In this document: positions 43,684 to 54,641 of the stretch, one piece after another
Layout of the letters: each line of letters starts with the position of its first letter
Position numbering within the stretch: the first letter of the stretch is position 1
Translations under genes and position numbers: made by a program
Notes under the pieces: generated by a model
What the model saw: the letters and a program-made list of their open reading frames with translations, nothing else
What the model was told of the DNA's origin: nothing
Database searches by the model: none
DNA from: Microbotryum silenes-acaulis
Taxonomy: Eukaryota > Basidiomycota > Microbotryomycetes > Microbotryales > Microbotryaceae
Reading direction: 5' to 3'
Length of the DNA: 64,000 nt
Assembly (NCBI GenBank): GCA_003665825.1
Contig: QPFY01000004.1
Coordinates: 1,488,001 to 1,552,000 of the forward strand

Positions 43684-45074
43684 GTATGAAACTCATCGCT
43701 AATTTGCAACACGAGAAAACCCCCTACGGAACTAAAGGAGATGCTGCCCAGTATGCACGATGATGACCACAACCGCCGCTCGATGCGTTGTAACTAGCAG
43801 AACAGACCAACCCGATACATCCGAGTTCAAGTCCCCCCCACCCACGGTTGCTTCCTCCCAGAGACGAATGAAAGGAAGATTGAAGATAATACACAATGAA
43901 TCGGGAAACGATAGAGGAATTGTTGGTGGTGGTACATGTGTTGTACAGGCGAATCCGATCATAGTTGTACAGTTGAACCTTCTTCGATCTTTTGACTTCA
44001 GACCCACCCTGAGACCGCCCTACTCCTTGAAGCCCCTTAATTCTTTGACACGCGTCGAACAAGGCCTCCGATGGCACAAACATCCCGCTCAATCCGAATG
44101 ATTCACGTGGTCCAAAGGGGGGATGTAACCCCCTGCGACCGCAGCAATCACCTACCCCTTGTACCCAACTGCGCTGGATCTGCACCGCGGATTCCAAACC
44201 CCTTTTCGGTTACCAAAGTCGGCCCCCCCCTCGCGACCACACGACCCCAGATCACCCCCATTTCAATGACTGCAACTGCGAAACAGGCCTACTTCGCACA
44301 AAAACACACAATCCCGAGATTTCCGGGGAAAGTCACGGAGCATGTGACAGTCCATTGGACACGCCTCGGTCTGCAGCGCGGGCGGGTGGCCGACAACACC
44401 GGCGCGCGGCTGGAGACCAGAGGCGGGGTATACCTTCCGCAGGGGCCTCGCTTCCCTGCGGCGTACTCCCAATCTCGGAACGCACACTCGAGTCCCGTTG
44501 TACGTGCAGGTGGTTCCCAATCACCGCAGATACTGGGGAAAGAAGGAGCATGAGGCCCACGACGGTGATGTCATTGTGTGGGACCTCGCTCGAGTGTGGA
44601 TGTGTATGGCGGTTCGGTACCCGAGTCACCCGCCGCGCGGCCGCGACTCCGAGCGAGCAGCAAAGCAAGGAGAGGCGAGCCACGCAGGCAGTTTGTGCCG
44701 GCCTTGAACAGGAGATCACGGAGTCGCTCGACCGAAAGAGAAGACAGACCCGGCCCTTGAGAGGAGTGGAAAACTCACGGCGTAGTCCAGGAGAGGGCCA
44801 AGGGGATCCGCTTTCGCTGTGTGTCATCGTGATGTGGCAGAAGCTCGAACCAAGGGCGACAATGCCCGCCGGCGCAAAGAACCCGAGGCTCCTGGGGAGT
44901 ACGGAAGCCTATGAGGAGGAATGGCAAAAAGAGCGAGAGAAAACAGGTTCAGTATTTTGGCGTTTTGGGGAGACATTGGAGAGATTGAGAAAGAGGTAAA
45001 GGGGACTTGTGATTTTTATTTTTTTTGGTTTTTGGTTTGGGTTTTGCTTGGGTAGGGAGGGAGCGCCGTCTACT
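43684..45074 (-). other. 3' UTR of LINE B3
   Basis: Near-identical reverse-strand copy of the B1 and B2 3' UTRs; no additional gene. The A-rich stretch after the ORF2 stop matches B2 better than B1. Confidence 0.75.
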
Positions 45075-45319
45075 TCATCGTGCCAATCTGAGCTCCAACC
45101 TCTCCTTCAGTCCCGCCATCTCCTTGTCCATGCTCGACATCGCTCTGGCGTGGCGATGGAGATCCCAGCGTCGGTTGCTGAGAGTGTCGAGCGCCAGCGC
45201 AATGAAGGCGCGGATTGGGCGCTTTTTCGACGTCGGAAGGCGAGCGCGCAGTCGAGGGAGGCCGTGCTCGATCTGAAGTGCCGTGTAGTCGAGGTCGAGG
45301 ATCGACACGACCCCCAGCG
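45075..45319 (-). pseudogene. LINE B3 ORF2, last C-terminal piece
   Basis: Encodes the final part of ORF2 (SILDLDYTALQIEHGLPRL to LELRLAR, stop 45075-45077), cut off from the rest by the solo LTR at 45320. Confidence 0.88.
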
Positions 45320-45598
45320 TGTCGCAGAAATGTTCTCGAGTGGTAACTGATGATGACCACGACTCAGTCCAATGAACAGGGACGAGAACAGAGTGGCCAG
45401 AGACTAAGGGACAGACTCGCGGAAGGCTAGAAAGTGAAGCGTAAAGCTAATAAGGAGAGAGATTAGAGACTAGTAAAGTAGGGAGATTGAGCGACTAAGG
45501 AGTGAATGACACGCCGCTAGGCTCAATCCCAAGTACCATAATAGGAACAATAATCAGATGAAGGACGGGACAACCCATATGACCATATACGAATGACA
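45320..45598. mobile_element. Solo LTR in LINE B3
   Basis: 279 bp beginning TGTCGCAGAAATG and ending CGAATGACA (TG...CA), flanked by a 5-bp direct repeat CAGCG (45315-45319 and 45599-45603). Removing it with one repeat restores the B ORF2 sequence. No coding capacity. The minus-strand end TGTCATTCGTATATG recalls the start of the nearby Copia LTR (TGTCATTTGATATG), so it may come from a relative; orientation is not settled. Confidence 0.82.
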
Positions 45599-46668
45599 CA
45601 GCGCGTCGCAGAGAATGGACCTAGCTGCTTGCCAAAACTGAGAAGAGTCAGGGCAATCATGCCAAAAGTGAGTAAAGTCATCCTCCACCCCTGCCAGGCT
45701 GCATGCCTGCACGAGGCAGCAGGCTGAGTCGCCATGCCGCTGCACAAACTGGCGCTTCCGCGTTGGCGTGAAGTGGTACGCCAGCTTGAAGTGCACCTCG
45801 CGCTCGCGGGCCGTGGCGGGCCCGGTGTTGAACCACACCCAGAAGAGTCGCCTTTCTTTGGGTGTGGCGAGTGATCCAGGGCGTTGTGTGTGGTCGAAAC
45901 GTCGATGGTTGATGACGCGTCGAAGTCGCGCAATGGTGTAAGGTCTGTCCAAGCTCAACATTCTCCACTGATCAGCACGCAAGGGGGCGGAAGGGAGGGG
46001 AAGTTTTTGATCAGGCATGCCGACTGGAGTCGCTCTGGGCAAGATGTGCTCGAGGGGACCGCCGGGCCGGGCTCCAGGTGCTCCAACGACACGAATGACG
46101 GGTGGTCGACGTGCGAGGACGGGAACAGGAGGCGGAAGCGGCGGGATGAAGCGATCGCCTGCGACCTGGATCCACGCCTGGACTTGATCGCGCTTCCATT
46201 GCCAAGGTTGGACAGCTCCGAGCCGTCGCCTTGGGGATGCTTCTCAGGGGTCCAGGGCACCGTTGGAGCTGCGGGGTATTGGGCTCGAGCATAGATGTCA
46301 GCGATGGTGCGTTCGAAACTGAAAAGCTTCGCCAAACGCTTATCCTGCTCCGAGAACGGCCGCGAGTCATGCAGACCAGGTTGGAGGGGAGAAAGAGAAA
46401 GAAAATTGGAGACCGAAAGTTTGGCAGGATCGACGACGGCAGGGTAGCGTTCAGCGACCGAGAGCACCGCTCGCCAGCGGGGATGTAGCTCCCGGGGTGC
46501 GTCAGCGTTCCTCCACGTCCACAGATCCGCAGCAAAGTCAAAGGTCGGAAGCGCTCGCCGGATGGAACTCCGAGCCAGATCGCTCCAAATCGCAGTTGAC
46601 CCGCCGGCCAGCACGTCCCAGATCCGTACCGAGACTGAATCCACCACATCTTGGATGCTCACGACGCT
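45599..46668 (-). pseudogene. LINE B3 ORF2, middle piece
   Basis: The piece between the Copia insertion and the solo LTR encodes VVSIQDVVDSVSVRIWDVL through to the Cys/His motif (CCLVQAC, HFWHDC). Against B1 it has at least one further indel, near 46205-46235, where the frame changes (LSNLGNGSAIKS). Confidence 0.85.
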
Positions 46669-46915
46669 TGTCATTTGATATGTGTCTGTGCCTGTGGTAT
46701 CTGCGCGGATGCGCGTGCGTTTAGTCATTAGTCACTTTGGTATTGGAGTTTGATCTGTTTAAGTTAGGGAGCGCACGGGGCTTTCTTCCCGCGCGGCTGT
46801 TTACTCTTGGTAGCTTTCTCATCACTCGCTCTACATTGTGGTCCTGACTTCTCGGCGTCGTGCACCCTCACCTATCGGAAGGCTTTACTTCCGCGCTCGC
46901 ATCTTTTCTGCGATA
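46669..46915 (+). repeat. 5' LTR of the Copia element
   Basis: 247 bp, TGTCATTTGATATG to TTTTCTGCGATA. The right end is TA rather than the usual CA. Confidence 0.93.
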
Positions 46916-46927
46916 GGTTATGAGTCC
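46916..46927 (+). promoter_or_regulatory. Putative primer binding site (half-tRNA initiator Met)
   Basis: GGTTATGAGTCC directly follows the 5' LTR and is complementary, with one mismatch, to the anticodon arm of initiator tRNA-Met (GGGCTCATAACC). Drosophila copia and yeast Ty5 are primed by this internal tRNA region. The gag ATG (46920) lies inside the site. Confidence 0.65.
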
Positions 46928-47795
46928 AACGGGTAGCGTAGGAGGCCCGGGTCAGCAAAGCGATTCACATCGCACCACCAACATCGGAATGGACACCGAA
47001 ACACACTCCACTGAAACGAGTGAACGTGGATTACATGTCCCAATTCTTCGGGCATCCAACTACATGGATTGGCGTCGACGTCTTATTGGTCGTCTTGGGT
47101 CCAAGGATTTGCATCTTTGCGCATCGAGGCGGATGAGCCCGGCTGCGGAGGCTGTTCTTCAGGCCGCAATCGACGATCGATCGCGTGGCTTCCACTCGCC
47201 ACTCGAGCGGCTCGACTTCGCAGCTATGGACGCGAAGATCGCCAAGGAGCTAAAGAAGGAGGTTCGAACTCAGGCTGAAATCATTCAGTTTCTCGACGAG
47301 GCCAATCTTCGCCTGGTCAGGGGTTGTTACACGTCTTACGACATACTCGACTCGCTGAACACGTTCTACCTCGGCACGATGAGCGCTCAGATCGGCGCCT
47401 TGACGACTGAGCTCTATGCGCGCAAGTTCTCGTCTGGCGATCGCGGGCAGTTGCTTCACCACCTGATCACCATCCAAGGAATTCTACAAGATCTTGAGGC
47501 GTGTGGCTCCGGGATGCCACCAGCTCAACAGTCGACGCTGATGCTCGATTCCGTCTTCGACCCGCAACACGAGTCGTTCACCAGCTCACTGCGTCGACCT
47601 CTGGCTCTTCCTTCGGAGATTGTTTCAGAGGCACGGTCGTATCAGTTCAAAATCTCGCTGGCAAGTCGCATCAACGGTCTATCTGCCACGACTTCCGGAC
47701 GCGCCATTGCTGAGTCGCCTGTTCCCGCGCTCGTTGCGCAAGGCGAATCGCAAAAGAGGTCACAAGAAAGGCAATACTCAACAGGTTTGGCTTGA
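46920..47795 (+). CDS. Copia gag-like protein (shortened)
   Basis: 291 residues from ATG 46920. The Copia-type gag core is visible: [18 protein letters not shown] near residue 40 and [51 protein letters not shown] in the middle. No CCHC knuckle and no protease DSG/DTG motif follow, although in Copia both should lie between gag and the integrase zinc domain. The stop at 47793-47795 is within sequence that continues as pol in the +1 frame. A cut-down gag could still be packaged by proteins from a complete relative. Confidence 0.7.
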   Translation: MSPTGSVGGPGQQSDSHRTTNIGMDTETHSTETSERGLHVPILRASNYMDWRRRLIGRLGSKDLHLCASRRMSPAAEAVLQAAIDDRSRGFHSPLERLDFAAMDAKIAKELKKEVRTQAEIIQFLDEANLRLVRGCYTSYDILDSLNTFYLGTMSAQIGALTTELYARKFSSGDRGQLLHHLITIQGILQDLEACGSGMPPAQQSTLMLDSVFDPQHESFTSSLRRPLALPSEIVSEARSYQFKISLASRINGLSATTSGRAIAESPVPALVAQGESQKRSQERQYSTGLA

Positions 47796-49938
47796 CGGCT
47801 CTCTCGTCGCCGAAACTGTCAAGACGAAGGCCAAACAACCAAGTTACGTCTTCGATTTTGAGATTGTTTCTCCACCCTCGCCTGTGCTCGTCGCAGCTAC
47901 CCGTGCTTCCGTTGGAGCTTCGCTCATGGAATGGCATCGGAGCTTCGGACACATGGCACCGTCTTCAATTCTTCAACTCGTCAAATCCAAGGCTGTCGTT
48001 GGAATTCGTTTACTCGACAAGAAGATTGAAGACTGTGAGCCGTGCATCATCGCAAAGGCGCGCGCGGGCTCTCACAATCATGTCAGTCGAAAACCCGAAC
48101 ATGTTCTTCACGGTCGGTCTTTCAAGATCGTCGTCTCTTCCGATGTCACCTTCTCCGACAAGGCTCCTTCGATCGCGGACTCGGCTGTCGAGCCTCGCAT
48201 CTACGAAGTTGAACCTCTACAGGAACACGAGTTAGTCCACCCACTGCCGTTTCCTGGCTTGGAGCAGATTCCGGCTTTACGGCCTGCTCCCCTTCCTGAG
48301 GCAGGTTTGGCTTTTCAGCCTGCGCTCTTTCCCGAGGCAGATCCGGCTTTACGGCATGCGCTCGTACCCGAGGCAGAAGCTCCGGCTTTACGGCCTGCGC
48401 TCTTTCCCGAGGCGGTTCCGGCTTTACAGCCTGCGCTCGTACCCGAGCTTGGTCCGGCTTTTCGGCCAGCTCCCGCTCCTCTTCTTCGTTTCCAACATAT
48501 GGACGATGACGACGTTGCTCCTCCTCCTTTACCGGCTGTCGGTCCGTTGGCCGAAGACGCTGAAGTTGAAGAGGACCCGATCGATCATCGACGCGAGGAA
48601 GCTGTTGAGGCTATCGACAGTGACGATGACGACGGCCCTGCGGAACACGATCAACCATTACCTCCTGAGGATGGTTACGAGTATCGACCTTACCGTGTCG
48701 GCCGCAACCCTGGTGCGCTCGAGACCGTCGATGCAGGTAACATTTTACCGACTCGCCTGCGTGCTCAGCATCGTGCAGGCGCCCTTCGTGTCGTGTCTAC
48801 TCGCTCGGTCTACCGTCGTCCACCAGAGCTCATTGCTATGGTTTCGTCTCGTCACCCTCCGCTTCCCAAGATGTTCGCGGAAGATCGCGGCTATACGCGC
48901 TCCAATGTCGATGCTTGTCTCTACTTCAAGTATCATGGCAAGTCGTTCACGATCATCACTTTGTACGTTGATGATGGGCTTGCTGCATCGAACAACCAGG
49001 CTTTTCTGGACTCCGAGATTTCGGCTTTCGATGCGGTCTACAAGCTCAAGCGACTTGGCCCGGTCAAGACGTTTCTCGGTCTCGAGTTTCTTCGTACCAA
49101 GGATTTCATCTTCGTCCACCAATTAAAGTACATTCGAGGCTTACTCGAACACTACACCTTCGAAAGCAAGTCGAAGAAGCCGGTCGCGACTCCCATGGAG
49201 GATCGCGTCGTTTCGTCTTCTACTGCTCCGTTCTCCGACATTCTCGTCTACCAATCGGCTGTGGGGGCACTACAATATGCTGCGCAACGTGTTCGTCCCG
49301 ATATCGCGACTGCTGTTCGTGCGGTGGCGAAGTGCGTGGCTGCTCCAACCGAAGGAGACTGGATCTGCGTCAAGCGAATCTTTTGCTATCTTTCTGACAC
49401 CGTCGACTATAGGCTACTCTACCGCGTAGGCGGTTCTACCAACTTCGAGGTGTACAGTGATGCGTCGTTTGGTTGCGATCACGACAACGGCAGATCTGTG
49501 GGAGCGTATGTCGTTATTATGGCTGGCGCTGCCATTTCCTGGAAGTCGAAGCAACAAACGATGGTCGCTTCTTCTACAGCAGAGTCTGAGACTCTGGCTG
49601 CTTCAACTGCAGCAAAGGAGGCTATCGGTCTTCGCAACCTGGCGTCCGAACTTCGCATCAATCAAGGTCGATCTACTGTTCTGCATGAGGACAACCAACC
49701 TTGCATCGATTTGGCGAAGAATCCCGGAGCTCGAGGTCGTACTCGCCATTGGAATGTGCATCATTTCTATCTACGCGAACGAATCGAGGTTGGCGATATC
49801 GATCTCCGCTACTGTCCGACCGACCTGAACACGGCCGACATTTTGACAAAACCCCTATCCAAGCTCAAGTTCGCTACGCATCGCGAGAGACTCGGGATGG
49901 TCTCGCTGGCTACCTTGGCATGTGGGAGTGTCATTTGA
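47780..49938 (+). pseudogene. Copia pol, internally deleted but open
   Basis: The frame is open from before 47780 to 49938 without an ATG near its start. Kept: the integrase zinc domain ([26 protein letters not shown]), a piece of the integrase tail ([15 protein letters not shown]), a linker with 12-residue repeats, the RT C-terminal half ([40 protein letters not shown]) and RNase H ([45 protein letters not shown]). Missing: the integrase DDE core and the RT N-terminal half. At least two deletions kept the frame open. Confidence 0.82.
48271..48480 (+). repeat. About six tandem 36-bp repeats in Copia pol linker
   Basis: Units of about 12 residues, such as [12 protein letters not shown] and [12 protein letters not shown], repeat between the integrase remnant and the RT remnant. 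DNA copies differ by several substitutions each. Confidence 0.8.
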
Positions 49939-50175
49939 CATGTGTCTGTGCCTGTGGTATCTGCGCGGATGCGCGTGCGTTTAGTCATTAGTCACTTTGG
50001 TATTGGAGTTTGATCTGTTTAAGATAGGGAGCGCGCGGGGCTTTCTTCCCGCGCGGCTGTTTACTCTTGGTAGCTTTCTCATCACTCGCTCTACATTGTG
50101 GTCCTGACTTCTCGGCGTCGTGCACCCTCACCTATCGGAAGGCTTTATTTCCGCGCTCGCATCTTTTCTGCGATA
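49929..50175 (+). repeat. 3' LTR of the Copia element
   Basis: 247 bp; differs from the 5' LTR at four sites (for example TGACATG against TGATATG, AAGATAGG against AAGTTAGG). A short purine stretch GTGGGAG precedes it. Confidence 0.93.
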
Positions 50176-52908
50176 ACGCTGAGACCACCTCGCGCCCGTG
50201 CCGTGAAGACGACCAATTGCTTGTAGTCGCTGCGCCGCGGTCCTCCCTTCACAAAGTCGGAAAGCTTGCGCTCGATCGACTTGATCACGTCGGATGGCGG
50301 TACGTCGGCGGAGAGAGTGCAGCACCTTGGAGATGCCGTAGCGGTTGAGATAGAAAGCCCGGGTATGATGCGTCATCCATCGGTCGCGCACCGAGAGAAT
50401 CACTCGATCGACCCTTCGCTCAAGATCATGGAATCCCAGCCTGTTGTTGCCGTCAGGCGCAAACTGGAGACCGATCCAGGGAAGAGACTCGTCCGGTGCC
50501 ACGAACGACAGTTTGGACAAGTCCGCGCGATCCCACAACGTCGCGCCCAATGGCATCACCACGGTTTTGTCGGTGTTTAGACGGCCGTTCGTCGCGAGTC
50601 GCCAATCCCGAGCTAACGCCTCGAGCGAAGCAATAGCTTCCGGTCCAGCGACAGCGACGACGGCGTCATCCGCGAACGCCAGATTGGTAATGCATCGAGT
50701 CTGCGGACGAGAAGCCAGCTCCGGAAGAGTGAGGGTCAGCGCAATGTTGCGTCGACTGAGAGAATCAAGGAAGGGTTGGAATACCACATCCCAGACAGAA
50801 GAAGAGAGAGGATCGCCCTGGCCAAGACCGCACAGGAGTCGCACCGTCTCGGTAAGGAAACCGTTGACAATGTACCGCGCTGTGGACGTCTCGCCGTTGT
50901 AGAGCATCCGCAAGACGCGCTGGAAAGATTCCGGCGCGCCGAGAGCCTCAAACACCGCAAAGACCCAATCGTGCTCGACCATGTCGTAAGCCGAGCTCTG
51001 ATCCAGGGAGAGGAGCGCTGCTGTCGGGAACTCTGCCCCACGACCCCTAATCTCGTCGATCAGGAGCCTCAGATGCAAAGCCGCGTCCGCTGGTCTTCGC
51101 CCCTTGACGAACCCATGCTGTCCGGCCGGAAGAACATCGGGGAGGATCCGGTTCAGACGAGCCACATAGACCTTGGTGAAGATCTTGTAGTCGCATTCCC
51201 GCAAGGTGATCGGACGATACGATTTGAGGTCACACCGCGCTGCACCAGGTTTGTTGTGTTTGAACAAGAGGCGCACATTCGCCTGGCTCTGTTGTGGAGT
51301 AAGGGAGCCTCGAATAATCAGCTCGTTGTAGGCTCGAGTCAAGAGAGGGGCCCAAAGCAAGGGGCAGGCTCGATACATCTCATAGGGGACCCCTGAAGGA
51401 CCCGGAGATCGACCTTCGTGCGTGGTTCGAATCGCTGCGAGCACCTCGGCCTCGCTGATGGGCTCGGCAAGAATGTCGACGTGCGAATTCGAGAAGCGCC
51501 GAAGGAAGCGAGCGTCGGAAAGCGGGTCGTCACAAGGTCTTGCTGATCTGATGGGTCCCAAGAGCTCATCCCGCATCGTCACGACCTGTTCCGGATCCTT
51601 CGCTTCGACAAGGTAGTGCTGCTGGAAATGAGAATGGGTGTGCTCGAGCGCGCGCTCAATGTCAGTGGTGAGCTCGCCATCAGCGAGCCGGATACTCTGA
51701 AACTTCACATCCCGGGACCGAGCAGCCAGTTTGGCATGTACCGGACGACTGAGACGTTCCTCGGATGCAATCTCGGGCACGTGCGCCCTGATCCGGGACT
51801 GCCTTGCTCGCTCGTTCACAAGTTTGGTGAGAGCGTCGTGGGTGTTCGTCCAGTCGATGATGTCAAAGGGACTCAGCACCCGACGAGACTCAATGTCCTG
51901 CAGTCGAGATACCAGCATCATCTCGAGGGCGTTGCGCTCCCGATACAGACGCCGAGACAGCTCCAGAGCTTGGACCCGAGACTCCGAGAGTACGCGCTGA
52001 AGTTCGGCGACCGGATCCCCAGACGGTGCTTGCTCAAGGAGAGGAGTGACGAACTCCTTAAACTCGGCGTGTTTGAAGGTCGACGAGTTGATGCGGGTCA
52101 GAAAATGAGCCGCCTGGGGAAGGCAGAGCTCCGCTTCGACCTCGGCACCACTTGCGTGCAGCCTAAATGTGACCGTAACCGGTCGATGATCCGACATGGA
52201 TCGAGAGATATTGTACAGAGTGGAAGCAGAAACGATCCGTCGCTCGTGTCGCCGCTGCACCAGAACAAAGTCGATGCGCGCGCGCGAAATGAGCCGGCCG
52301 TCCTTGCTGAGATGCGGGCGCGTGGTCGCCGGCGACAGTGGGTGCATGAGCCAAATGGTATCCGTGTACGCCCCGTCAAGCCGAGACATAAGCGCGGGCC
52401 AGTGTTGGGTGTTCGGGCGGTCCACCTGTTGCGCTCGATCCACCGCGGGGATAGGGCAGTCGTTGAGATCGCCCGCGATGAACCGAATGTGAGAGGAGAC
52501 GGTCGCCCGAAAGTGAAGGGAGGTGAAGAAGAGGAGGCGCTCGGCGGGTTGAACCGGAGCGTAGATATTGTTGAGTTCGACGACGTCCGTCGAACCCCGC
52601 ACATCGAAGGTGGTCACGAGTAAGCGCCCGCCAAGAGACTGACGCGTGCGACGATGACCACCGAGAAGAGGAGAAGAGCTTGGAATCAAAGTGAGGCAGT
52701 GTTGAGAAAAGTAGGCCTCGTCCTGGTGGGACTGGGCGTACTCGTGGCGTATGTGAGATTGTCGTGATTTAGGAACATTGTGTTCCTGGAGAAGGATAGC
52801 AGAAGGGGGAGGTGTGAGCGAAGTGAAATACGAAAGAAGCAGACGACGTCGTTCAGGGGTATTGAAGCCCCTGTTGACGTTCCAGGTCATGATGATGAAC
52901 TCAATCAT
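50176..52908 (-). pseudogene. LINE B3 ORF2, N-terminal piece with shared frameshift, cut by Copia
   Basis: ATG at 52908 (overlapping the ORF1 stop as TAATG). Endonuclease and RT blocks are the same as in B1 and all catalytic residues are kept ([52 protein letters not shown]). The same two-base loss in KVLHSL(S) as in B1 shifts the frame at about 50308. The Copia insertion follows at 50176. Confidence 0.9.
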
Positions 52909-54641
52909 TACGATCGCGCCTTCGTTGCAGCAGCAGCTCCCCTGATGGACAACATAGGTCCGAATGTGGGTGAGGGGAGAGGGTCCGCGGCAGTCGATTC
53001 GTTCCAGTCCAATGTGCGCGCGACGCTGGTGAGACGCTGGATACGCTCGGACCGGCGAAGACCCTGGGAACTTCCATCGTCCACCTCCTGCTTGGGCTTG
53101 GGCTCGGGCTCGGGATCAAACACTGGACCTGGAGACGGCGAAGGCATCCAACCGGTCACAGACGGGGTGCGGTCCAACTCGGTGATCTCATCGTATAGAC
53201 CAGCATCCTGTTTGCGCTCGCGATCCGACACACGATTCATCCAGTCGTCGGGAAGGCCGTCCATATCCAGCTGATGGTGACTGGCCGATCGGGAGCGCGT
53301 CAGCTCAGGGGTATGCTCAGGAGTCGTCGAAACAATCTCAGGCACAGACCCCGTCTCGGCCGACTGCGATTCCCCTTCTTCCGCGTCACTCGTCTCCGTG
53401 TGTTCCCCCTGGTTCCCCTCCGCTCCGCGGTCCTGCAGATCCGACAGATCCGAAAGCTCCAGCGGCGGCACTTCCTGCTGTTGTTCCAGCTGTGCCTCGA
53501 CTACGCTCATCGCGTCCTCGTCGTCCTCGAGGGCCTGAGCGGGCTCCTCCTGCGCCTCCTCGGCTACGTCGCCGGCCAGACTTGCGAATGGGTTTGCGGC
53601 GACGATGAAACCGCGAGGGGCGGATGCTATGGGTGTAGAGCTTTGTGAACGAGTAGGGTAGACTCGTGGTGAGTTGTTAGTGTCCCTTGTGGGAGATGCG
53701 TTCTTCTTTGAACGCTTGGACGCGGCAGGAGACATTGGGGGAGAGGGAGAGGCTACATCACCTCTGCGTTGTTTTTGGGGGGTCGAGGTTTGCTCGATGT
53801 TGCTTTGGGGCTCGGCCTGGGGCCTTTGGTTGTTGTTGTTTTTCTGGGAGGCCTGCTGACGCTGGACCGGCTTTTGAACGCAGTTGTCGGAGTGGCCTAC
53901 AAAGCCGCATCGGCGGCACGAGGCTTCGGCCTCGTAGTCGTGGCGAAGGGGCGTGAGTGTTGCGAGTCGTCCCCGAAGGTCGATCCTCGTCGGTAGAACC
54001 TGCCGAAGTTGAGCACCGTTGTTCTTGAACAGGTCGTCGTCGTCGAACTGGACGATGGCCGCGTAGTTTCCTCGAGCGACGAGGTACGAGCCTTGAACGA
54101 CCGTTAGAGGCTGCTGGAGTTGGAGCAAGTCGCACTTGTGGCCGTCCCCGGTAAGCTTGGCGACGACGCCTTGCAGTTTGTTCCAGAGGTCGTCGTTCGT
54201 GTATTCGGCCTCAGGACTGATAATGAAACGCAGTTCGACGACGTTTTTGACGAACGCCAAGCGCTTGCGGACTTGGGCAAAGGAGCGTTTCCACTCGATC
54301 TTGGTCGCCGCGTCGTGGACTTGGTCGAGCGCCGCTGCGCTAGCGCAGCGCACCACGAACTTGAACCGGGTGTTACCGCTTTGGATGATCGATTCCGGTG
54401 CGACTCCATGGATGATTGGAGCGTATTTCTGGAGCTCGGGCGGGAGGACAACTCCTGCGGGCAGGTTAAAACACAACGACGTGTCGGGCGACAGGGTACG
54501 GAGCACCTTCGAGTACAACTCGGACTTCTCGCGTTCGGTGGCCACGCCGGTGTGTTCGAACGTGACTTCCAGAACGGCACCAGACGTGTCGGTAATTGGT
54601 TTCGTTGCATTGAGTGCGCTGAAGCGCAGGGAGGTGGCCCG
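52908..54641 (-). pseudogene. LINE B3 ORF1, part downstream of the breakpoint
   Basis: Open in the B1 ORF1 frame from the breakpoint (ATSLRFSALNATKP) through the zinc knuckle CRRCGFVGHSDNC to the stop at 52908. It lacks the ~89 N-terminal codons at 27003-27271. Few substitutions separate it from B1. Confidence 0.9.
54640..54641. other. Inversion breakpoint 2 (LINE B3 ORF1 / PMM-1)
   Basis: The left side is element B reversed (GCAGGGAGGTGGCCCG). The right side is PMM exon CGTAACGCTTC, encoding R-N-A-S. CG is shared, as at 27270-27271. Flipping the interval restores both GACCG-GGCCACC (element B) and GTTGGT-CGTAACGC (PMM). Confidence 0.88.

Larger units (their letters stand above)
46669..50175 (+). 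mobile_element. Copia-type LTR retrotransposon, internally deleted
   Basis: Two 247-bp LTRs (46669-46915, 49929-50175) enclose gag and a shortened pol. The element is flanked by a 5-bp target duplication ACGCT (46664-46668, 50176-50180) inside LINE B3 ORF2. The LTRs differ at four positions. The 3.5-kb length is short for Copia (near 5 kb). Protease, integrase core and the N-terminal half of RT are missing, so it is non-autonomous. It lies opposite in strand to its LINE host. Confidence 0.93.
43672..54641 (-). mobile_element. LINE copy B3, main part (3' of the inversion breakpoint)
   Basis: Reading leftward from 54641 it continues B family ORF1 exactly where 27271 stops, then ORF2, the 3' UTR and poly(A) (43672-43683 as T on the plus strand). 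It is interrupted by a Copia-type element (46669-50175) and by a solo LTR (45320-45598). Without those inserts, and joined to 26906-27271, it is a full-length element about 7.5 kb long. Confidence 0.93.

Noticed and set aside
45315..45612. A 14-bp duplication around the insert in B3, first read as a LINE or SINE target duplication
   Set aside because: Moving the left edge to TGTCGCAG gives TG...CA ends and a clean 5-bp CAGCG duplication, so it is a solo LTR; the extra matching bases are coincidence.
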